A stretch of DNA of 64,000 nt from Actinomyces sp. 432 (GTDB taxonomy: Bacteria > Actinomycetota > Actinomycetes > Actinomycetales > Actinomycetaceae), in assembly GCF_009930875.1 (NCBI RefSeq), contig NZ_CP025249.1, forward strand, positions 1,674,001-1,738,000. Direction: 5' to 3'. Below the pieces are notes generated by a model. The model did not search any database. It worked only from the letters and a program-made list of their open reading frames with translations, and had not been told where the DNA came from. The translations under genes were made by a program, and so were the position numbers. Positions within the stretch are counted from its first letter, which is position 1, and every line of letters begins with the position of its first letter. Positions 26,590 through 35,879 of the stretch are shown piece by piece.

Positions 26590-26923
26590 GATACGGATTG
26601 TGAACCTCGATCCCGTGATCGGCAGCGAGGTAAACAAGCGCGGACCTGCCGTCGTGGTAAGCAACGACGATGCCAATACGGCGGCCGCGGTTCTCGACCG
26701 AGGTGTTGTAACGGTGGTACCAGTCACGAGCTCAACTGAGCGTGTTCTCCCGTTCCAAGTCCTTCTCCCCGGGGAGTTAACCGGGCTGTCATTGGACTCC
26801 AAGGCACAGGCGGAACAGGTGCGTTCCGTGGCGGTTCAACGCCTCGGTCAGGTGGTAGGACACTTGCCGGCAGAGCTCATGGCCAAGGTTGATGCCGCAT
26901 TACGACTTCACTTAGCACTATAG
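26573..26923 (+). CDS. MazF/PemK-type toxin (endoribonuclease)
   Basis: A 116-residue toxin of the MazF/PemK/CcdB fold, which cuts single-stranded RNA at short sites. The N-terminal strand carries LRGEIRIVNLDPVIGSEVNKRGPAVVVSND with the conserved GSE-x-x-K-x-R-P pattern, then VTVVPVTSSTE with the catalytic-region Thr/Ser, and a closing helix (LGQVVGHLPAELMAKVDAALRLHL). Overlap with the antitoxin gene and gene order (antitoxin first) fit a type II toxin-antitoxin module. The reading frame is intact, so it is probably active. Confidence 0.9.
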   Translation: MMLRGEIRIVNLDPVIGSEVNKRGPAVVVSNDDANTAAAVLDRGVVTVVPVTSSTERVLPFQVLLPGELTGLSLDSKAQAEQVRSVAVQRLGQVVGHLPAELMAKVDAALRLHLAL

Positions 26924-26959
26924 GTCACCATCCAGAGTGTTACGTCAATGCGTACCCAC

Positions 26960-27642
26960 TCACTGCCCGAAGACCTCGAGGTAGGCCCGCTCGGCGCCGC
27001 CGTTGCGCACGTCCACGGTAGCGGCCACCAGCCCGTCCTTGAGCAGCACCACCCGCTGACAGACCTCGTCGAGCACGCTGAGGATGTGGCTGGACATCAG
27101 GGCGATGCCGCCGCCGTCAAGGTAGTCGGCCAGGGCGCGTCGGAACAGCAGCACGCCCTCCGCATCGAGCCCGTTCAGCGGCTCGTCCAGCACCACCACC
27201 CGAGGGGCACCGAGGAAGGCGCAGGCGATCCCCAGGCGGCGGGTCATTCCCTGGGACAGGTGCCTTACCTCGGTGTCGCGGAAGTCGGCGCAGCCGAAGC
27301 GGTCCAGCTGCCCCTCCAGCGCGTCCTCGTCCACCTCCAGGTGCCGCATGGAGGCCTCGAAGCGGCACGCCTGACAGGCGGTGAGCTGTGGGAACAGCCG
27401 ACTTTGCTCGGGCAGGAAGCCACAGGCCTCGGCGGGCAGGCGCCGCCCCAGCTCGCGTTCGTCCAGGCGGACGGTGCCGGACTGGAAGTCGTTCACCCCG
27501 CACAGGGCGCCGAAGAGCGTGGTCTTGCCCGCCCCGTTGGGGCCGACGACGCCGAGCACCTCCCCGCTGCCACCTCCAGGGTCAGCGGCCCGGTGCCGCG
27601 CCCGCCGCGGTACCGACGCTGTACGCCAATGACTTCAAGCAT
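26960..27642 (-). pseudogene. ABC transporter ATP-binding protein with a one-base frameshift
   Basis: The ATPase starts at ATG 27642 (MLEVIGVQRRYRGG...GPLTLEVAAG) and then changes frame near 27566. One extra G in the run gcgggg restores EVLGVVGPNGAGKTTLFG with Walker A and a complete protein of 227 residues. Beyond the break it has the signature HLSQGMTRRLGIACAF and Walker B VVVLDEPLNGLDA. As written, the intact frame could only restart inside the P-loop strand (27559). The start overlaps the end of the membrane gene by 8 bases, so these two form an exporter. The break is one of four similar one-base losses in the window. Confidence 0.8.
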
Positions 27643-28687
27643 GTTTGCTCCTGCGCAGTAGGTGGGCGGCGGCCGGGAGCACCGCCAGGGGCAGCCCCGG
27701 AACCAGGGCGAGCAGTGCCCCGCCCAGTTCCGCGGCGGGCAGCATGCGATGCCGCCGGGTGTAGGCGGTGGCCGCGTCGGCCAGCGCCATCGCCAGTAGC
27801 GGCAGGTATACCAGGCACACCAGCAGGTGGACGACATCGATGCGGGCCCCGGCGACCATGCCGAGCGTGCTAGCCGCCAGGCATTCGGCAACCAGTAGCG
27901 GCAGCGCCAGCGCGAGCTTGGCGCGCCGCAGCTCCGCGTCGGCGATGGCGTAACGGCTCCTGGCATAGCGGGCTGAAGGCGTGTCATCGACCTCGGCGAG
28001 AACGCCGATCACCGTCGCAGCCAGGTAGGCACCCGCGACGAACACGCCAACGAAGACCGACTGACCGAAGCGTCCCAGCGCGTATACGCTCACCACGCCC
28101 ACAGCTGCCACCAGAATCGTCGGCAACCAGGAGGCCGAGCACAGGTAGACCACGCACAGCGAAGAGACACGGCTCCGCAGCCTGGCACCGATTCGCAGCT
28201 TTAGCCGCGTCATTGGGAGCCCGGGTGCAATGCCGACGTGTGCAAGCCAGTCCGCGGCAACCGCCCCCAGCGCCGTCGTCACCGTCCACGCCGCCAACAG
28301 CAGCCCGAAGCGGCCCGGTTCGGACCAGCCCGGAAAGTCCAGTACTAACGTTCCACACACAGCCTCCAACGCCGTCAGCGGCAGGGACATGACTGCGTAC
28401 AGCGCGAGGAAGTCCGCCGGCCGGAATCCGTAGTAGCGCAGCGCCCCGCGTCGAGCGGAGTCGAGATCGCGCAGCAGTGCCGAGGCGTTCGCCACCGCGA
28501 CCAGTGCCCCGAGGCCCGCAACCGTCAGCGACCGGGCGAGACCGCCGGTGATGATCACCTCGCCCCGGGTGGCGGCCCAGATGAGTACGAGCATCAGCGC
28601 TAGCGCGAACGAGCGTACCGACGGGGCGAATACCAACCCGGGGCTACGCAGGCTGCACGCCCAGGCGACCAGCTTCAGGGCTCTCAC
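27635..28687 (-). CDS. Membrane component of an ABC exporter (uncharacterised)
   Basis: A 350-residue membrane protein with roughly ten hydrophobic segments (for example FALALMLVLIWAATRGE, LLVCLVYLPLLAMALADA, GGALLALVPGLPLAVLPAAAH). I do not recognise a named family. The 8-base overlap with the following ATPase gene argues that it is the permease of that ABC system. It lies just downstream of the membrane hydrolase gene on the same strand (25 bases), so the three genes may share a transcript. Confidence 0.7.
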   Translation of the reverse strand: MRALKLVAWACSLRSPGLVFAPSVRSFALALMLVLIWAATRGEVIITGGLARSLTVAGLGALVAVANASALLRDLDSARRGALRYYGFRPADFLALYAVMSLPLTALEAVCGTLVLDFPGWSEPGRFGLLLAAWTVTTALGAVAADWLAHVGIAPGLPMTRLKLRIGARLRSRVSSLCVVYLCSASWLPTILVAAVGVVSVYALGRFGQSVFVGVFVAGAYLAATVIGVLAEVDDTPSARYARSRYAIADAELRRAKLALALPLLVAECLAASTLGMVAGARIDVVHLLVCLVYLPLLAMALADAATAYTRRHRMLPAAELGGALLALVPGLPLAVLPAAAHLLRRSKHA

Positions 28688-28712
28688 GGCCTGCCTGCCC
28701 GCTCACTACCAC

Positions 28713-30589
28713 TCATACCAGCATGGGGAACAGGCCCCAGTAGGCGATGGCAACCAGTAGCGTCGCAGCCCCGATCACGGCCGCAGAGAGCACCGCCGCC
28801 GCAGGGACGGTGAGCCAGCGTCCCTTCTCGCCGCGCTCCCGGTTGGCATCATGCGCCGCCGCCCGCATGAGGCGGGCGCGGTAGACGAGCTTGACGAGCA
28901 TGACGACGGCGATAACCGCCACCAGCTGGACTACTACCCAGCCACCGTAGGAGAACAGGTGATTGGTGCGGTAGCTAGTGGCCAGGGAGGCCACCCCCAG
29001 AATGTAGACCACGTACAGCAGCCAGGCCGCAGTCACACTCATGCACAGGGACACGGACCAGCGCCCGATGGGGTCGGGCAGGTGCAGGCCACGCCGTCCA
29101 CGCAGCCGGGGCGCCTGCCCCAGGAGCCAGCCGATGCCCGCCATCACCATCAGGCCGAAGCCGATCACGAGGGTGGCGAGCATCAGGTCTCCGGAGGCGT
29201 ACCAGCGGGTGGGGTCGGGCGTCTGCGCCCAGTAGGCCTGGGTGGGGGTGGCGCCCGCGACGTGGGGCTCGGCGGCCGCGGTCTCCGGCAGTCCTGTCAC
29301 CCACCGTGAAAGGTCACGGGTTACCCCGGGGCCAGGGACCCGTCGGTGGTGATACCGAGCTTGAGGCCGTGGTTTGCGCCGTCGTAGTAGCGGACGGTGA
29401 GCTGGTCGTTGCCCGCGTCCTGCAGGGCCTCCCACACGGTGCCGGGTCCCTGCACCAGGGGCATTGAGGCGTCGGCGGTGCCGTAGACCATTAGCACCGG
29501 GACGCTGATCGTCTCCAGGTAGGCCACGGAGTCGAAATCGGCGTACTCGAATCCGCCTCCGGGAATCTGGGTGCTGCCGAGCACCCGCGGGATCAGGTCG
29601 AGCATCGCATCCGGCACACCCACGTTGCGCATGTAGCTGTCCACCGCCAGCGCGGCCTGCTCCCGCAGCCGCACCACGGGGGCACTGGCCAGGACCAGGA
29701 AGGCAACGCGCTCGTCCTGGGCAGTCAGCACCACGCCGGGAATGGCGCCCTCTGACTCGCCGTAGACACCGACGTCGTCGGCGTTCACGCCGTCCAACGC
29801 AATCAGATAGTCAAGACTGCACTGATAGTCGGCGGCCATGGACAGGTAGTTGCGCTCGGTTGTGGAGTAGTCCTCCATGGGTTTGGAAGGAACCAGGGTG
29901 GTTACTCCGGCCGAGGCCAGCGACTCGGCCTGCTCGGAGAAGCCCCAGATGCTGTGAGTGCCGGCGCCGTGCATGAAGACGACGCCGGGGGTGTCTGCAT
30001 CCACCCCGATGGGGCGACGCAGCAGGGCGGGAACCGCCTCGCCGTCGGCCTGAGTGACCATGACAGTGCTGGTGTCCACCGCGTACGTGCCGACGGGGGC
30101 GGTGGTCACGGCCCCGCCGATGCTGGTGTCAGTGGTGGTCGGGGCCAGGGAGTCCGTCAGGGGCTGAGGGTTCCAGCGCGGCCCGGCGAGCGTTCCGACG
30201 AGGCTGAGCCCCAGCACGGTAACCGCCACCCCGCCGATGGTGCGGTGGTCGGTGGAGACCGCAAGTACGAGGGCGCCCAGCCCTATGGTCAGCAGGATCT
30301 CCCAGATCTCCCGCCCCCCAGTCCCGAGCAGCCCCATAAGGATGGCCACGCCGATCGCCGCGGCCAGCACGATCAGGGTGCGACGGCGCTCAGTGCGCCA
30401 CAGCCCGGACAACAGCGTCCAGGCGCGGTGCGGGAACTCGCGCATCCAGGCCCAGCCGGAACGCAGCTCGGCTGCGGTAATGCGTGCGGGTTGCCGCTTG
30501 GGGCCGATCCTGCGGGCCAGGATGGTCATGGGGCGGCCGCGACGGGTCCGGCGCTTGGGACGGCGGTGGGAGTCGGGGAATGGGTGCAT
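28713..30589 (-). pseudogene. Membrane-anchored alpha/beta hydrolase with a one-base frameshift
   Basis: Residues 1-140 carry three membrane helices, followed by an alpha/beta hydrolase domain with PGVVFMHGAGTHSIW and the nucleophile elbow GESEG (Ser279). The frame stops at 29321 after GSLAPG. One extra G in ccccgggg near 29330 continues it as VTRDLSRWVTGLPETAAAEP, closing the hydrolase and adding a C-terminal membrane domain of about four helices, 625 residues in all. Catalytic parts (GTADASMPL for the acid, NHG for the histidine) lie before the break, so the first part alone might still fold. The substrate is unknown. It follows era by 12 bases. Confidence 0.7.
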
Positions 30590-30601
30590 GGGCGAGGAGT
30601 C

Positions 30602-31627
30602 TTAGAATCCTAGTTTGGTCAGTGCCTTGGGGTCGGACTGCCAGTCCTTGACGGTGCGCACATGCAGGTCGAGGTAGACCTTGCGGCCCAGCAGCTCCTG
30701 GATGCCGCGGCGCGCCTCGGAGCCGATGGCCTTGAGGTTGGCGCCTGCCCGGCCAATCACAATGGCCTTCTGCGAGTCGCGCTCCACCAGCAGGCTCACG
30801 CGCACCTGCAGCCGGTTTCCGGTGCCCTTTACACGGCCCGCATTCTCCGCCTCCGCGGCCGGGTCCACGATCTCGTCGACGACGACGGCCAGCGAGTGCG
30901 GCAGCTCATCCCGCAGGCGCTCCAGGGCGGCCTCTCGGACGAGCTCGCCGACCATGACGGCCTGGGGCTCATCGGTGACGGAGTCGGTGGGGTACAGCGG
31001 CGGGGAGGGTGGCAGGTGGGAGGTGAGGACCTCCTCCAGCACGTCGACCTGGTCCCCCTTGAGCGCGGAGACGGGCACGATATCCGCCCAGTCGCCGAGT
31101 GCGTCGACGGCAAGCAGCTGCTCGGCCAGCTTGGCGCGGGAGACGGAGTCGGTCTTGGTGACGACGGCGACGACCGGCTTGCCCAGGTCGGCCAGTTCCC
31201 GGGCGATGAGCCGGTCGCCGGGGCCGATCTTGTCGCCGGCGGGGATGCAGAAGGCGACTACGTCCACGCCCGTGAGCGTTTCACGCACCAGGTCGTTCAG
31301 GCGCTGGCCGAGCAGGGTGCGGGGGCGGTGGAAGCCGGGGGTATCCACCAGCACCAACTGGCTGTCCGGTCTGCTGACGACGCCGCGCACGTTGTGGCGG
31401 GTGGTTTCTGGGCGGCCGGAGGTGATGGCGATCTTTTGGCCCACCAGCGCGTTGGTGAGTGTGGACTTGCCGGTGTTGGGGCGGCCGAGCAGGCAGACGA
31501 AGCCGGCGCGGAAGTCCTCAGGGTGTTCGGGGACGGCGATGGGTGCGCGGGTGGGGTCATCCGCGTCCGGTTCGTCCGGCAGGATGGGGAAGCCGTCGGC
31601 GTCGGTGGCATTGGTCATCGGTGTCAC
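30602..31627 (-). CDS. era: GTPase Era
   Basis: A 341-residue GTPase that binds 16S rRNA during small-subunit assembly. G1 is GRPNTGKS (48-55), G3 DTPGF (94-98) and G4 TKTD (156-159). The C-terminal KH domain ends RGIQELLGRKVYLDLHVRTVKDW. An acidic N-terminal tail of about 38 residues is extra. The GTG start overlaps the corC stop by four bases (GTGA), and ATG 31618 is possible. It ends the operon phoH-ybeY-corC-era. Confidence 0.96.
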   Translation of the reverse strand: MTPMTNATDADGFPILPDEPDADDPTRAPIAVPEHPEDFRAGFVCLLGRPNTGKSTLTNALVGQKIAITSGRPETTRHNVRGVVSRPDSQLVLVDTPGFHRPRTLLGQRLNDLVRETLTGVDVVAFCIPAGDKIGPGDRLIARELADLGKPVVAVVTKTDSVSRAKLAEQLLAVDALGDWADIVPVSALKGDQVDVLEEVLTSHLPPSPPLYPTDSVTDEPQAVMVGELVREAALERLRDELPHSLAVVVDEIVDPAAEAENAGRVKGTGNRLQVRVSLLVERDSQKAIVIGRAGANLKAIGSEARRGIQELLGRKVYLDLHVRTVKDWQSDPKALTKLGF

Positions 31628-32964
31628 TCTTCCTTCCGATCATGGTCGGTTCTCGCGCCCGCCGTACTGCCGGCAGCGGCGGCGTCCCGGGGCTGCGACG
31701 GGGCGGAGGCGCTGCGGGAGGCCAGCAGGGTGGCAACCTGCCGACGTCGCCCGGTGGCCTCCTCAGCCACCAGGTGGATGCCCTGCACGTCACCGCTGGC
31801 GCCGGGCAGCGGCACCCTGCCGATGGCCTTTGTGAGCAGCCCGCCGGCGGTGTCGACGTCGTCGTCCTCGATCTCCAGGTCGAACAGCTCACCGAGGGCG
31901 TCCAGGCCCAGGCGCACGGGCACGCGGAACGTGCCATCACCAAGGTCCTCAGCCACCGGTTCGGCGGGGTCGTGCTCGTCGGTTAGCTCTCCCACGACCT
32001 CCTCCAGCAGGTCCTCCAGGGTAACCAGGCCGGCGATACCGCCGTACTCGTCCACGGCCAGGGCAATGTGAAAGTGCCCCAGCTGCATCTCGCGCAGCAG
32101 GTCATCGGCGAGCTTGGTCTCGGGCACGTACACGGCCTCACGCGTGAAGGCGGATACCGGCCGCTCCCAGTACTCGGGGTGGTCCGACAGGCGCCGCAGC
32201 ACGTCCTTGAGGTAGAGGATGCCGTGCACGTCGTCGGCGTCCTCCCCGATCACGGGTACGCGTGAGTAGCCGGAGCGGATGAACAGGCGCATGCCGGCAG
32301 AGGTGGGCTTGTCCTCATCGATGGTGACCATGTCCGTGCGGGGCACCATGACCTCGCGCACGAGGGTTTGCCCGAGCTCGACCACGCTGCGCATCATCTC
32401 GCGGTCCTCGTCCTCAATGGTCTCGGAGTCGCCGATCTCGTCGATCATCTCGCGCAGGTCCTCGGTGACCTCGGCGCGCAGCTCGGCATCAGTGAGTGCG
32501 GCGGCGTGCCCGAACCGGGCCTGCAGCCAGCGCCAGGGTGCGCCGAGAGCATCGACCCGCTCCAGCAGGCCCGCCAGCGCCAGAAGGGTACCGGCGGGGT
32601 TGCGGCGGCCGGCCGAGCGCGGAGAGACCCCTACGAGCAGGCCCAGCAGCACCAGGTTCAGGCCGATTGCCACGAGGAGGACCTGCCACCACTTCTCGAA
32701 GTGCCCAGCAACGCCCAGGGTGACCAGGACCGCCACCAGCATGTCCACGCCTGCGCGCAGGCCGACTAGCGTGCCGAGGACCTGCTCGCGGCGGGATGTC
32801 AGGGCCACGACCCTCTCGGCGCCGCGCCGCCCTGCCTCCGCGAGATCCTCGGCGGCGGCCCGGGTCATGCGGGTAAGCGCCCCCTCCCCCGCTGACAGCG
32901 CCATCCCGAAGCCGAGCGCCACCACCGCGGCGAGCAGCAGTAGCACGGAGGGAGCGGCGGTCAC
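31624..32964 (-). CDS. CNNM/CorC-family protein (DUF21, CBS pair, CorC_HlyC domain)
   Basis: A 446-residue membrane protein. The N-terminal DUF21 transmembrane domain (about 1-170, starting [25 protein letters not shown]) is followed by a CBS pair ([35 protein letters not shown]) and the C-terminal CorC/HlyC domain ([22 protein letters not shown]). The family is linked to magnesium or cobalt efflux, and its older name, haemolysin-like, is misleading. The start overlaps the ybeY stop, within the conserved phoH-ybeY-corC-era operon. Confidence 0.93.
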   Translation of the reverse strand: MTAAPSVLLLLAAVVALGFGMALSAGEGALTRMTRAAAEDLAEAGRRGAERVVALTSRREQVLGTLVGLRAGVDMLVAVLVTLGVAGHFEKWWQVLLVAIGLNLVLLGLLVGVSPRSAGRRNPAGTLLALAGLLERVDALGAPWRWLQARFGHAAALTDAELRAEVTEDLREMIDEIGDSETIEDEDREMMRSVVELGQTLVREVMVPRTDMVTIDEDKPTSAGMRLFIRSGYSRVPVIGEDADDVHGILYLKDVLRRLSDHPEYWERPVSAFTREAVYVPETKLADDLLREMQLGHFHIALAVDEYGGIAGLVTLEDLLEEVVGELTDEHDPAEPVAEDLGDGTFRVPVRLGLDALGELFDLEIEDDDVDTAGGLLTKAIGRVPLPGASGDVQGIHLVAEEATGRRRQVATLLASRSASAPSQPRDAAAAGSTAGARTDHDRKEE

Positions 32965-33419
32965 TTGCCGCGCTCCGCCAGGAAGGTCAGCAGGAGCCGG
33001 CGCTGGAGGTCGAACATCTCCTTCTTCTCCTCCGGCTCGGCGTGGTCATAGCCGAGCAGGTGCAGGATGCCGTGCACGGTCAGCAGCAGCATCTCCTCCA
33101 CGGCGCTGTGCCCGGCCTCAAGCGCCTGCTTGGCAGCCACCTGCGGGCACAGCACCACATCGCCCAGAGTGCCCGGCGGTGTCTTGTTCTCGGCAGTACC
33201 GGGCCGCAGCTCATCCATGGGGAAGCTCATCACGTCCGTGGGGCCCTCCAGGTCGAGCCAGCGCACGTGCAGCTCGGCCATGGGCTCGGGGTCGATGAAC
33301 AGGATGTTGAGCTCCGCCATGGGACTGACGTGCATGGCGGACAGCACGTGGTCCGCCAGGGCGGCGAACTCGGCGGCGTCAATGGTGGTGGTGGTCTCGT
33401 TAATGACCTCGGTGGTCAT
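32961..33419 (-). CDS. ybeY: Endoribonuclease YbeY
   Basis: A 152-residue single-strand endoribonuclease of 16S rRNA 3'-end maturation and ribosome quality control. The zinc site [11 protein letters not shown] has His116, His120 and His126 (H-x3-H-x5-H). The preceding [10 protein letters not shown] is also characteristic. Length is normal. It overlaps phoH and corC by four bases on either side. Confidence 0.96.
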   Translation of the reverse strand: MTTEVINETTTTIDAAEFAALADHVLSAMHVSPMAELNILFIDPEPMAELHVRWLDLEGPTDVMSFPMDELRPGTAENKTPPGTLGDVVLCPQVAAKQALEAGHSAVEEMLLLTVHGILHLLGYDHAEPEEKKEMFDLQRRLLLTFLAERGK

Positions 33420-34588
33420 GGGCGGTTCCTGTCTCGGTACTCGGAGGGGGTGCGGCGGTGGGAGCCTTCACGGCGGTACGGGGCCGGACCGGGGCGACCG
33501 GCCGGTTCGGCGTGCTCGGCGTCGTAGCGGGCGTAGGCGTCGACGATCTGGCCCACTAGCCGGTGCCGTACCACGTCGGCGGCGGTCAGTTCGCAGAAGC
33601 TGATGTCCTCCAGGCCGTCGAGGATGCGGCGCACCACCCGCAGCCCGGAGGGGCGCCCGCCGGGCAGGTCGATCTGGGAGACGTCCCCGGTGATCACCAT
33701 CTTGGAGCCGAAGCCGAGGCGGGTGAGGAACATCTTCATCTGCTCGGGGCTGGTGTTCTGGGCCTCGTCCAGGATGATGAAGGCGTCGTTCAGGGTGCGT
33801 CCGCGCATGTAGGCCAGCGGGGCCACTTCGATGGTGCCGGCGGCGATCAGCTGCGGCAGGGCCTCGGCGTCGAGCATGTCGTGCAGGGCGTCGTACAGGG
33901 GCCGCAGGTAGGGGTCGATCTTGTCGGTGAGAGTTCCGGGCAGGAAGCCGAGGTTCTCCCCCGCCTCCACGGCCGGGCGGGTGAGGATGATACGGGAGAC
34001 CTGCTTGCGGGCCAGGGCGTCGACGGCCTTGGCCATGGCCAGGTAGGTCTTGCCGGTTCCTGCGGGGCCGATGCCGAAGGTGATGGTGGAGTTCTCAATC
34101 GCGTCGGTATAGGCCTTCTGGCCGAGGGACTTGGGGCGGATGGAGCGCCCGTGGGTGGTCAGGACCTCGTCGGTGAGGATGTCGGCGGGGCGGGCGGAGG
34201 CGTCCAGCAGGCTAATGGCGCGGTCGACGGCGTCGGCGGTCAGGGGCGTGCCGGCGCGGGCGACGTCGATCAGTTCAGACAGCAGCACGACCACCACGTC
34301 CACGCGGGCGGCAGCGCCCGTGACAGTGACGGTGGTGCCACGCACGTGCACGGACACGTCGGGGAAGCCGCGCTCGACTGCGCGCAGCACCTCGTCGCGG
34401 GCGCCGAGCAGGGCGACGGGGGCGAGGTCATCGGGCAGGGTCAGGGTGCGGGTGACGTCCGCCGGTCCGGCGGTTGCGGACGCACCGGCAGAACCTGCGG
34501 TGGAAGTGGATCCGGCGGAGGCCGGAGATGTGGTCGCCGCGGTCGCGGCTGCTGGTGTGATGGGCGAACTCGTCATCTTGTCCCCCAT
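33416..34588 (-). CDS. phoH: PhoH-family ATPase
   Basis: A PhoH-like ATPase of about 390 residues. After a Ser/Thr/Ala-rich tail of about 45 residues comes a small KH-like domain ([25 protein letters not shown]) and the RecA-like ATPase core: Walker [20 protein letters not shown], Walker [16 protein letters not shown], and [14 protein letters not shown]. Family members act on RNA, and operon partners YbeY and Era point to ribosome-associated RNA work. The start is ATG 34588 or ATG 34576 (ggggga upstream favours the latter). A 23-bp tandem repeat array begins only 15 bases upstream and occupies the promoter region. Confidence 0.94.
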   Translation of the reverse strand: MGDKMTSSPITPAAATAATTSPASAGSTSTAGSAGASATAGPADVTRTLTLPDDLAPVALLGARDEVLRAVERGFPDVSVHVRGTTVTVTGAAARVDVVVVLLSELIDVARAGTPLTADAVDRAISLLDASARPADILTDEVLTTHGRSIRPKSLGQKAYTDAIENSTITFGIGPAGTGKTYLAMAKAVDALARKQVSRIILTRPAVEAGENLGFLPGTLTDKIDPYLRPLYDALHDMLDAEALPQLIAAGTIEVAPLAYMRGRTLNDAFIILDEAQNTSPEQMKMFLTRLGFGSKMVITGDVSQIDLPGGRPSGLRVVRRILDGLEDISFCELTAADVVRHRLVGQIVDAYARYDAEHAEPAGRPGPAPYRREGSHRRTPSEYRDRNRP

Positions 34589-34602
34589 GCTACCGGCCAA
34601 CC

Positions 34603-34693
34603 GAAGCAACCGCCGAGGTCGGTCGATATAACCGCCGAGGTCCGTAGACGTTACGTGTCGAAGTCGGTCGAAGTAACGTGCCGAAGGGCGGTG
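34603..34693. repeat. Copy 3 of the dispersed 23-bp tandem repeat, four units
   Basis: Units end at 34625 (ggtcggtcg), 34647 (gtccgtag), 34670 (gtcggtcg) and 34693 (gggcggtg), spacing 22-23. Inner sequences such as acgttacgtgtcgaagtcgg match the copy near zur closely. Unlike the other copies it lies immediately upstream of a gene start (phoH). Confidence 0.78.
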
Positions 34694-35028
34694 TCTGGTG
34701 CTGGGCGTCGAACTCCCGCTCCCGCTCGCCGAATAGGCACGCATTGCCAGCCGCATTGATGACAGGATCTCACCCCAGCTCGCTCCAGCCATCGACGTGT
34801 GACGCTGGGGAGAGACGACAATCCTTGCCGCCTGCCCCGCCCCACCCGCTTCCTGGGGGCACCGGCGTCCGGTGCGTATTCGAGCAGGCGGCCGAAGCCT
34901 GCACGCCTTAGCCCGTCATCGATGTGCAGGACCGGGTGCGCGCGGACTACGTTTCCAGCAACGACTCGGCCAAGGTCGGTGAACAAGCGCGCGAGTCAGC
35001 CGAGTGTGACGGTACCCCAAGCGTGCCG
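34694..35028. other. Non-coding gap between phoH and the ABC-2 permease gene
   Basis: Between the repeat array and a second, different tandem repeat I find no credible gene, RNA or terminator. It lies at a break in the conserved backbone order and may be the scar of an insertion. Confidence 0.5.
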
Positions 35029-35105
35029 GTCGAGTCACTAAGTCGAGCCACTAAGTCGGTGCACGAAGGCACCAAGATGAGGCACTAAGACACCAAGTCG
35101 GTGCA
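35029..35105. repeat. 13-bp tandem repeat with 8-bp interruptions
   Basis: Units gtcgagtcactaa, gtcgagccactaa and gtcggtgcacgaa (35029-35067), then ggcaccaa, gatgaggcactaa, gacaccaa and gtcggtgca: spacing 13-13-13-8-13-8. It ends 27 bases before the stop of the ABC-2 permease gene. It is not homologous to the 23-bp family, but is similar in style. Confidence 0.7.
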
Positions 35106-35132
35106 GCGAACACACCGCCCGCCACACCGCCC

Positions 35133-35879
35133 TCACCGCACCCGCCGCGGCACGGTCAGGGCGGCCACCGCGAGGATCGCCACGCCTGCCCCGGCCACCA
35201 GCCCCAGGTCAGCGCCGAAGGCGGCGGTCGGTGCGGTATTCGCGCTCAGCTCGCCGACGGCGTCGACGGCCCAGCTCATGGGCAGCACGTTGCTGCACAG
35301 CTCCAACACGCGCGGCAACTGATCGCGCGCGACCAGCAGGCCGCACAGGAAGATCTGCGGGCCGATGATCACGGGGAAGAACTGCACGGCCTGGAACTCG
35401 GTGCGGGCGAAGGCGGAGACGAACAGGCCCAGTGCCACGCCGAGGAAGCCGTCGACCAGCGCGGTGAGAATCACCCACGCCCAGGAGGCGGCGATCTGCA
35501 CCCCCAGGCACCACGCGGCCACGGCGCACAGCACCAGTGACTGTCCCACTGCCGTGGCGGTGAAGGCGGCGGCGTAGCCGAGCAGCAGGTCAGCGCGGTG
35601 CAGGGGTGTGGTCCACAGCCGCTCCAGCGTGCCGGAGCCGCGCTCGCGCAGCATGGTCACGCTGGTGACCAGGAACATAACCAGCATCGGCAGGATCGCC
35701 ATCATGGCCACGGCGATCCGGCTGAACAGCTGCTCTCCGTGCGGGTAGTCGTAGTAGACGAAGTAGAGCAGGGTCAGCAGGGCGGCAGGCACCACCATGA
35801 TCAGCCCGAGGGTGCGCCTATCGGCCGCCAGCTGTGACAGGACGCGGCGGACGGTGGCGGCGAAGGTACGCGGGTTCAT
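35133..35879 (-). CDS. ABC-2 exporter permease (DrrB-like)
   Basis: A 248-residue ABC-2 membrane protein with six helices: LGLIMVVPAALLTLLYFVYYD, a second near VAMMAILPMLVMFLVTSVTM, then the cytoplasmic ERGSGTLERLWTTPLHRADLLLGY typical of drug exporters, and later FFPVIIGPQIFLCGLLVARDQLPR. The ATG start overlaps the ATPase stop by four bases. Together with the TetR gene upstream this is a compact efflux cassette. Confidence 0.9.
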   Translation of the reverse strand: MNPRTFAATVRRVLSQLAADRRTLGLIMVVPAALLTLLYFVYYDYPHGEQLFSRIAVAMMAILPMLVMFLVTSVTMLRERGSGTLERLWTTPLHRADLLLGYAAAFTATAVGQSLVLCAVAAWCLGVQIAASWAWVILTALVDGFLGVALGLFVSAFARTEFQAVQFFPVIIGPQIFLCGLLVARDQLPRVLELCSNVLPMSWAVDAVGELSANTAPTAAFGADLGLVAGAGVAILAVAALTVPRRVR

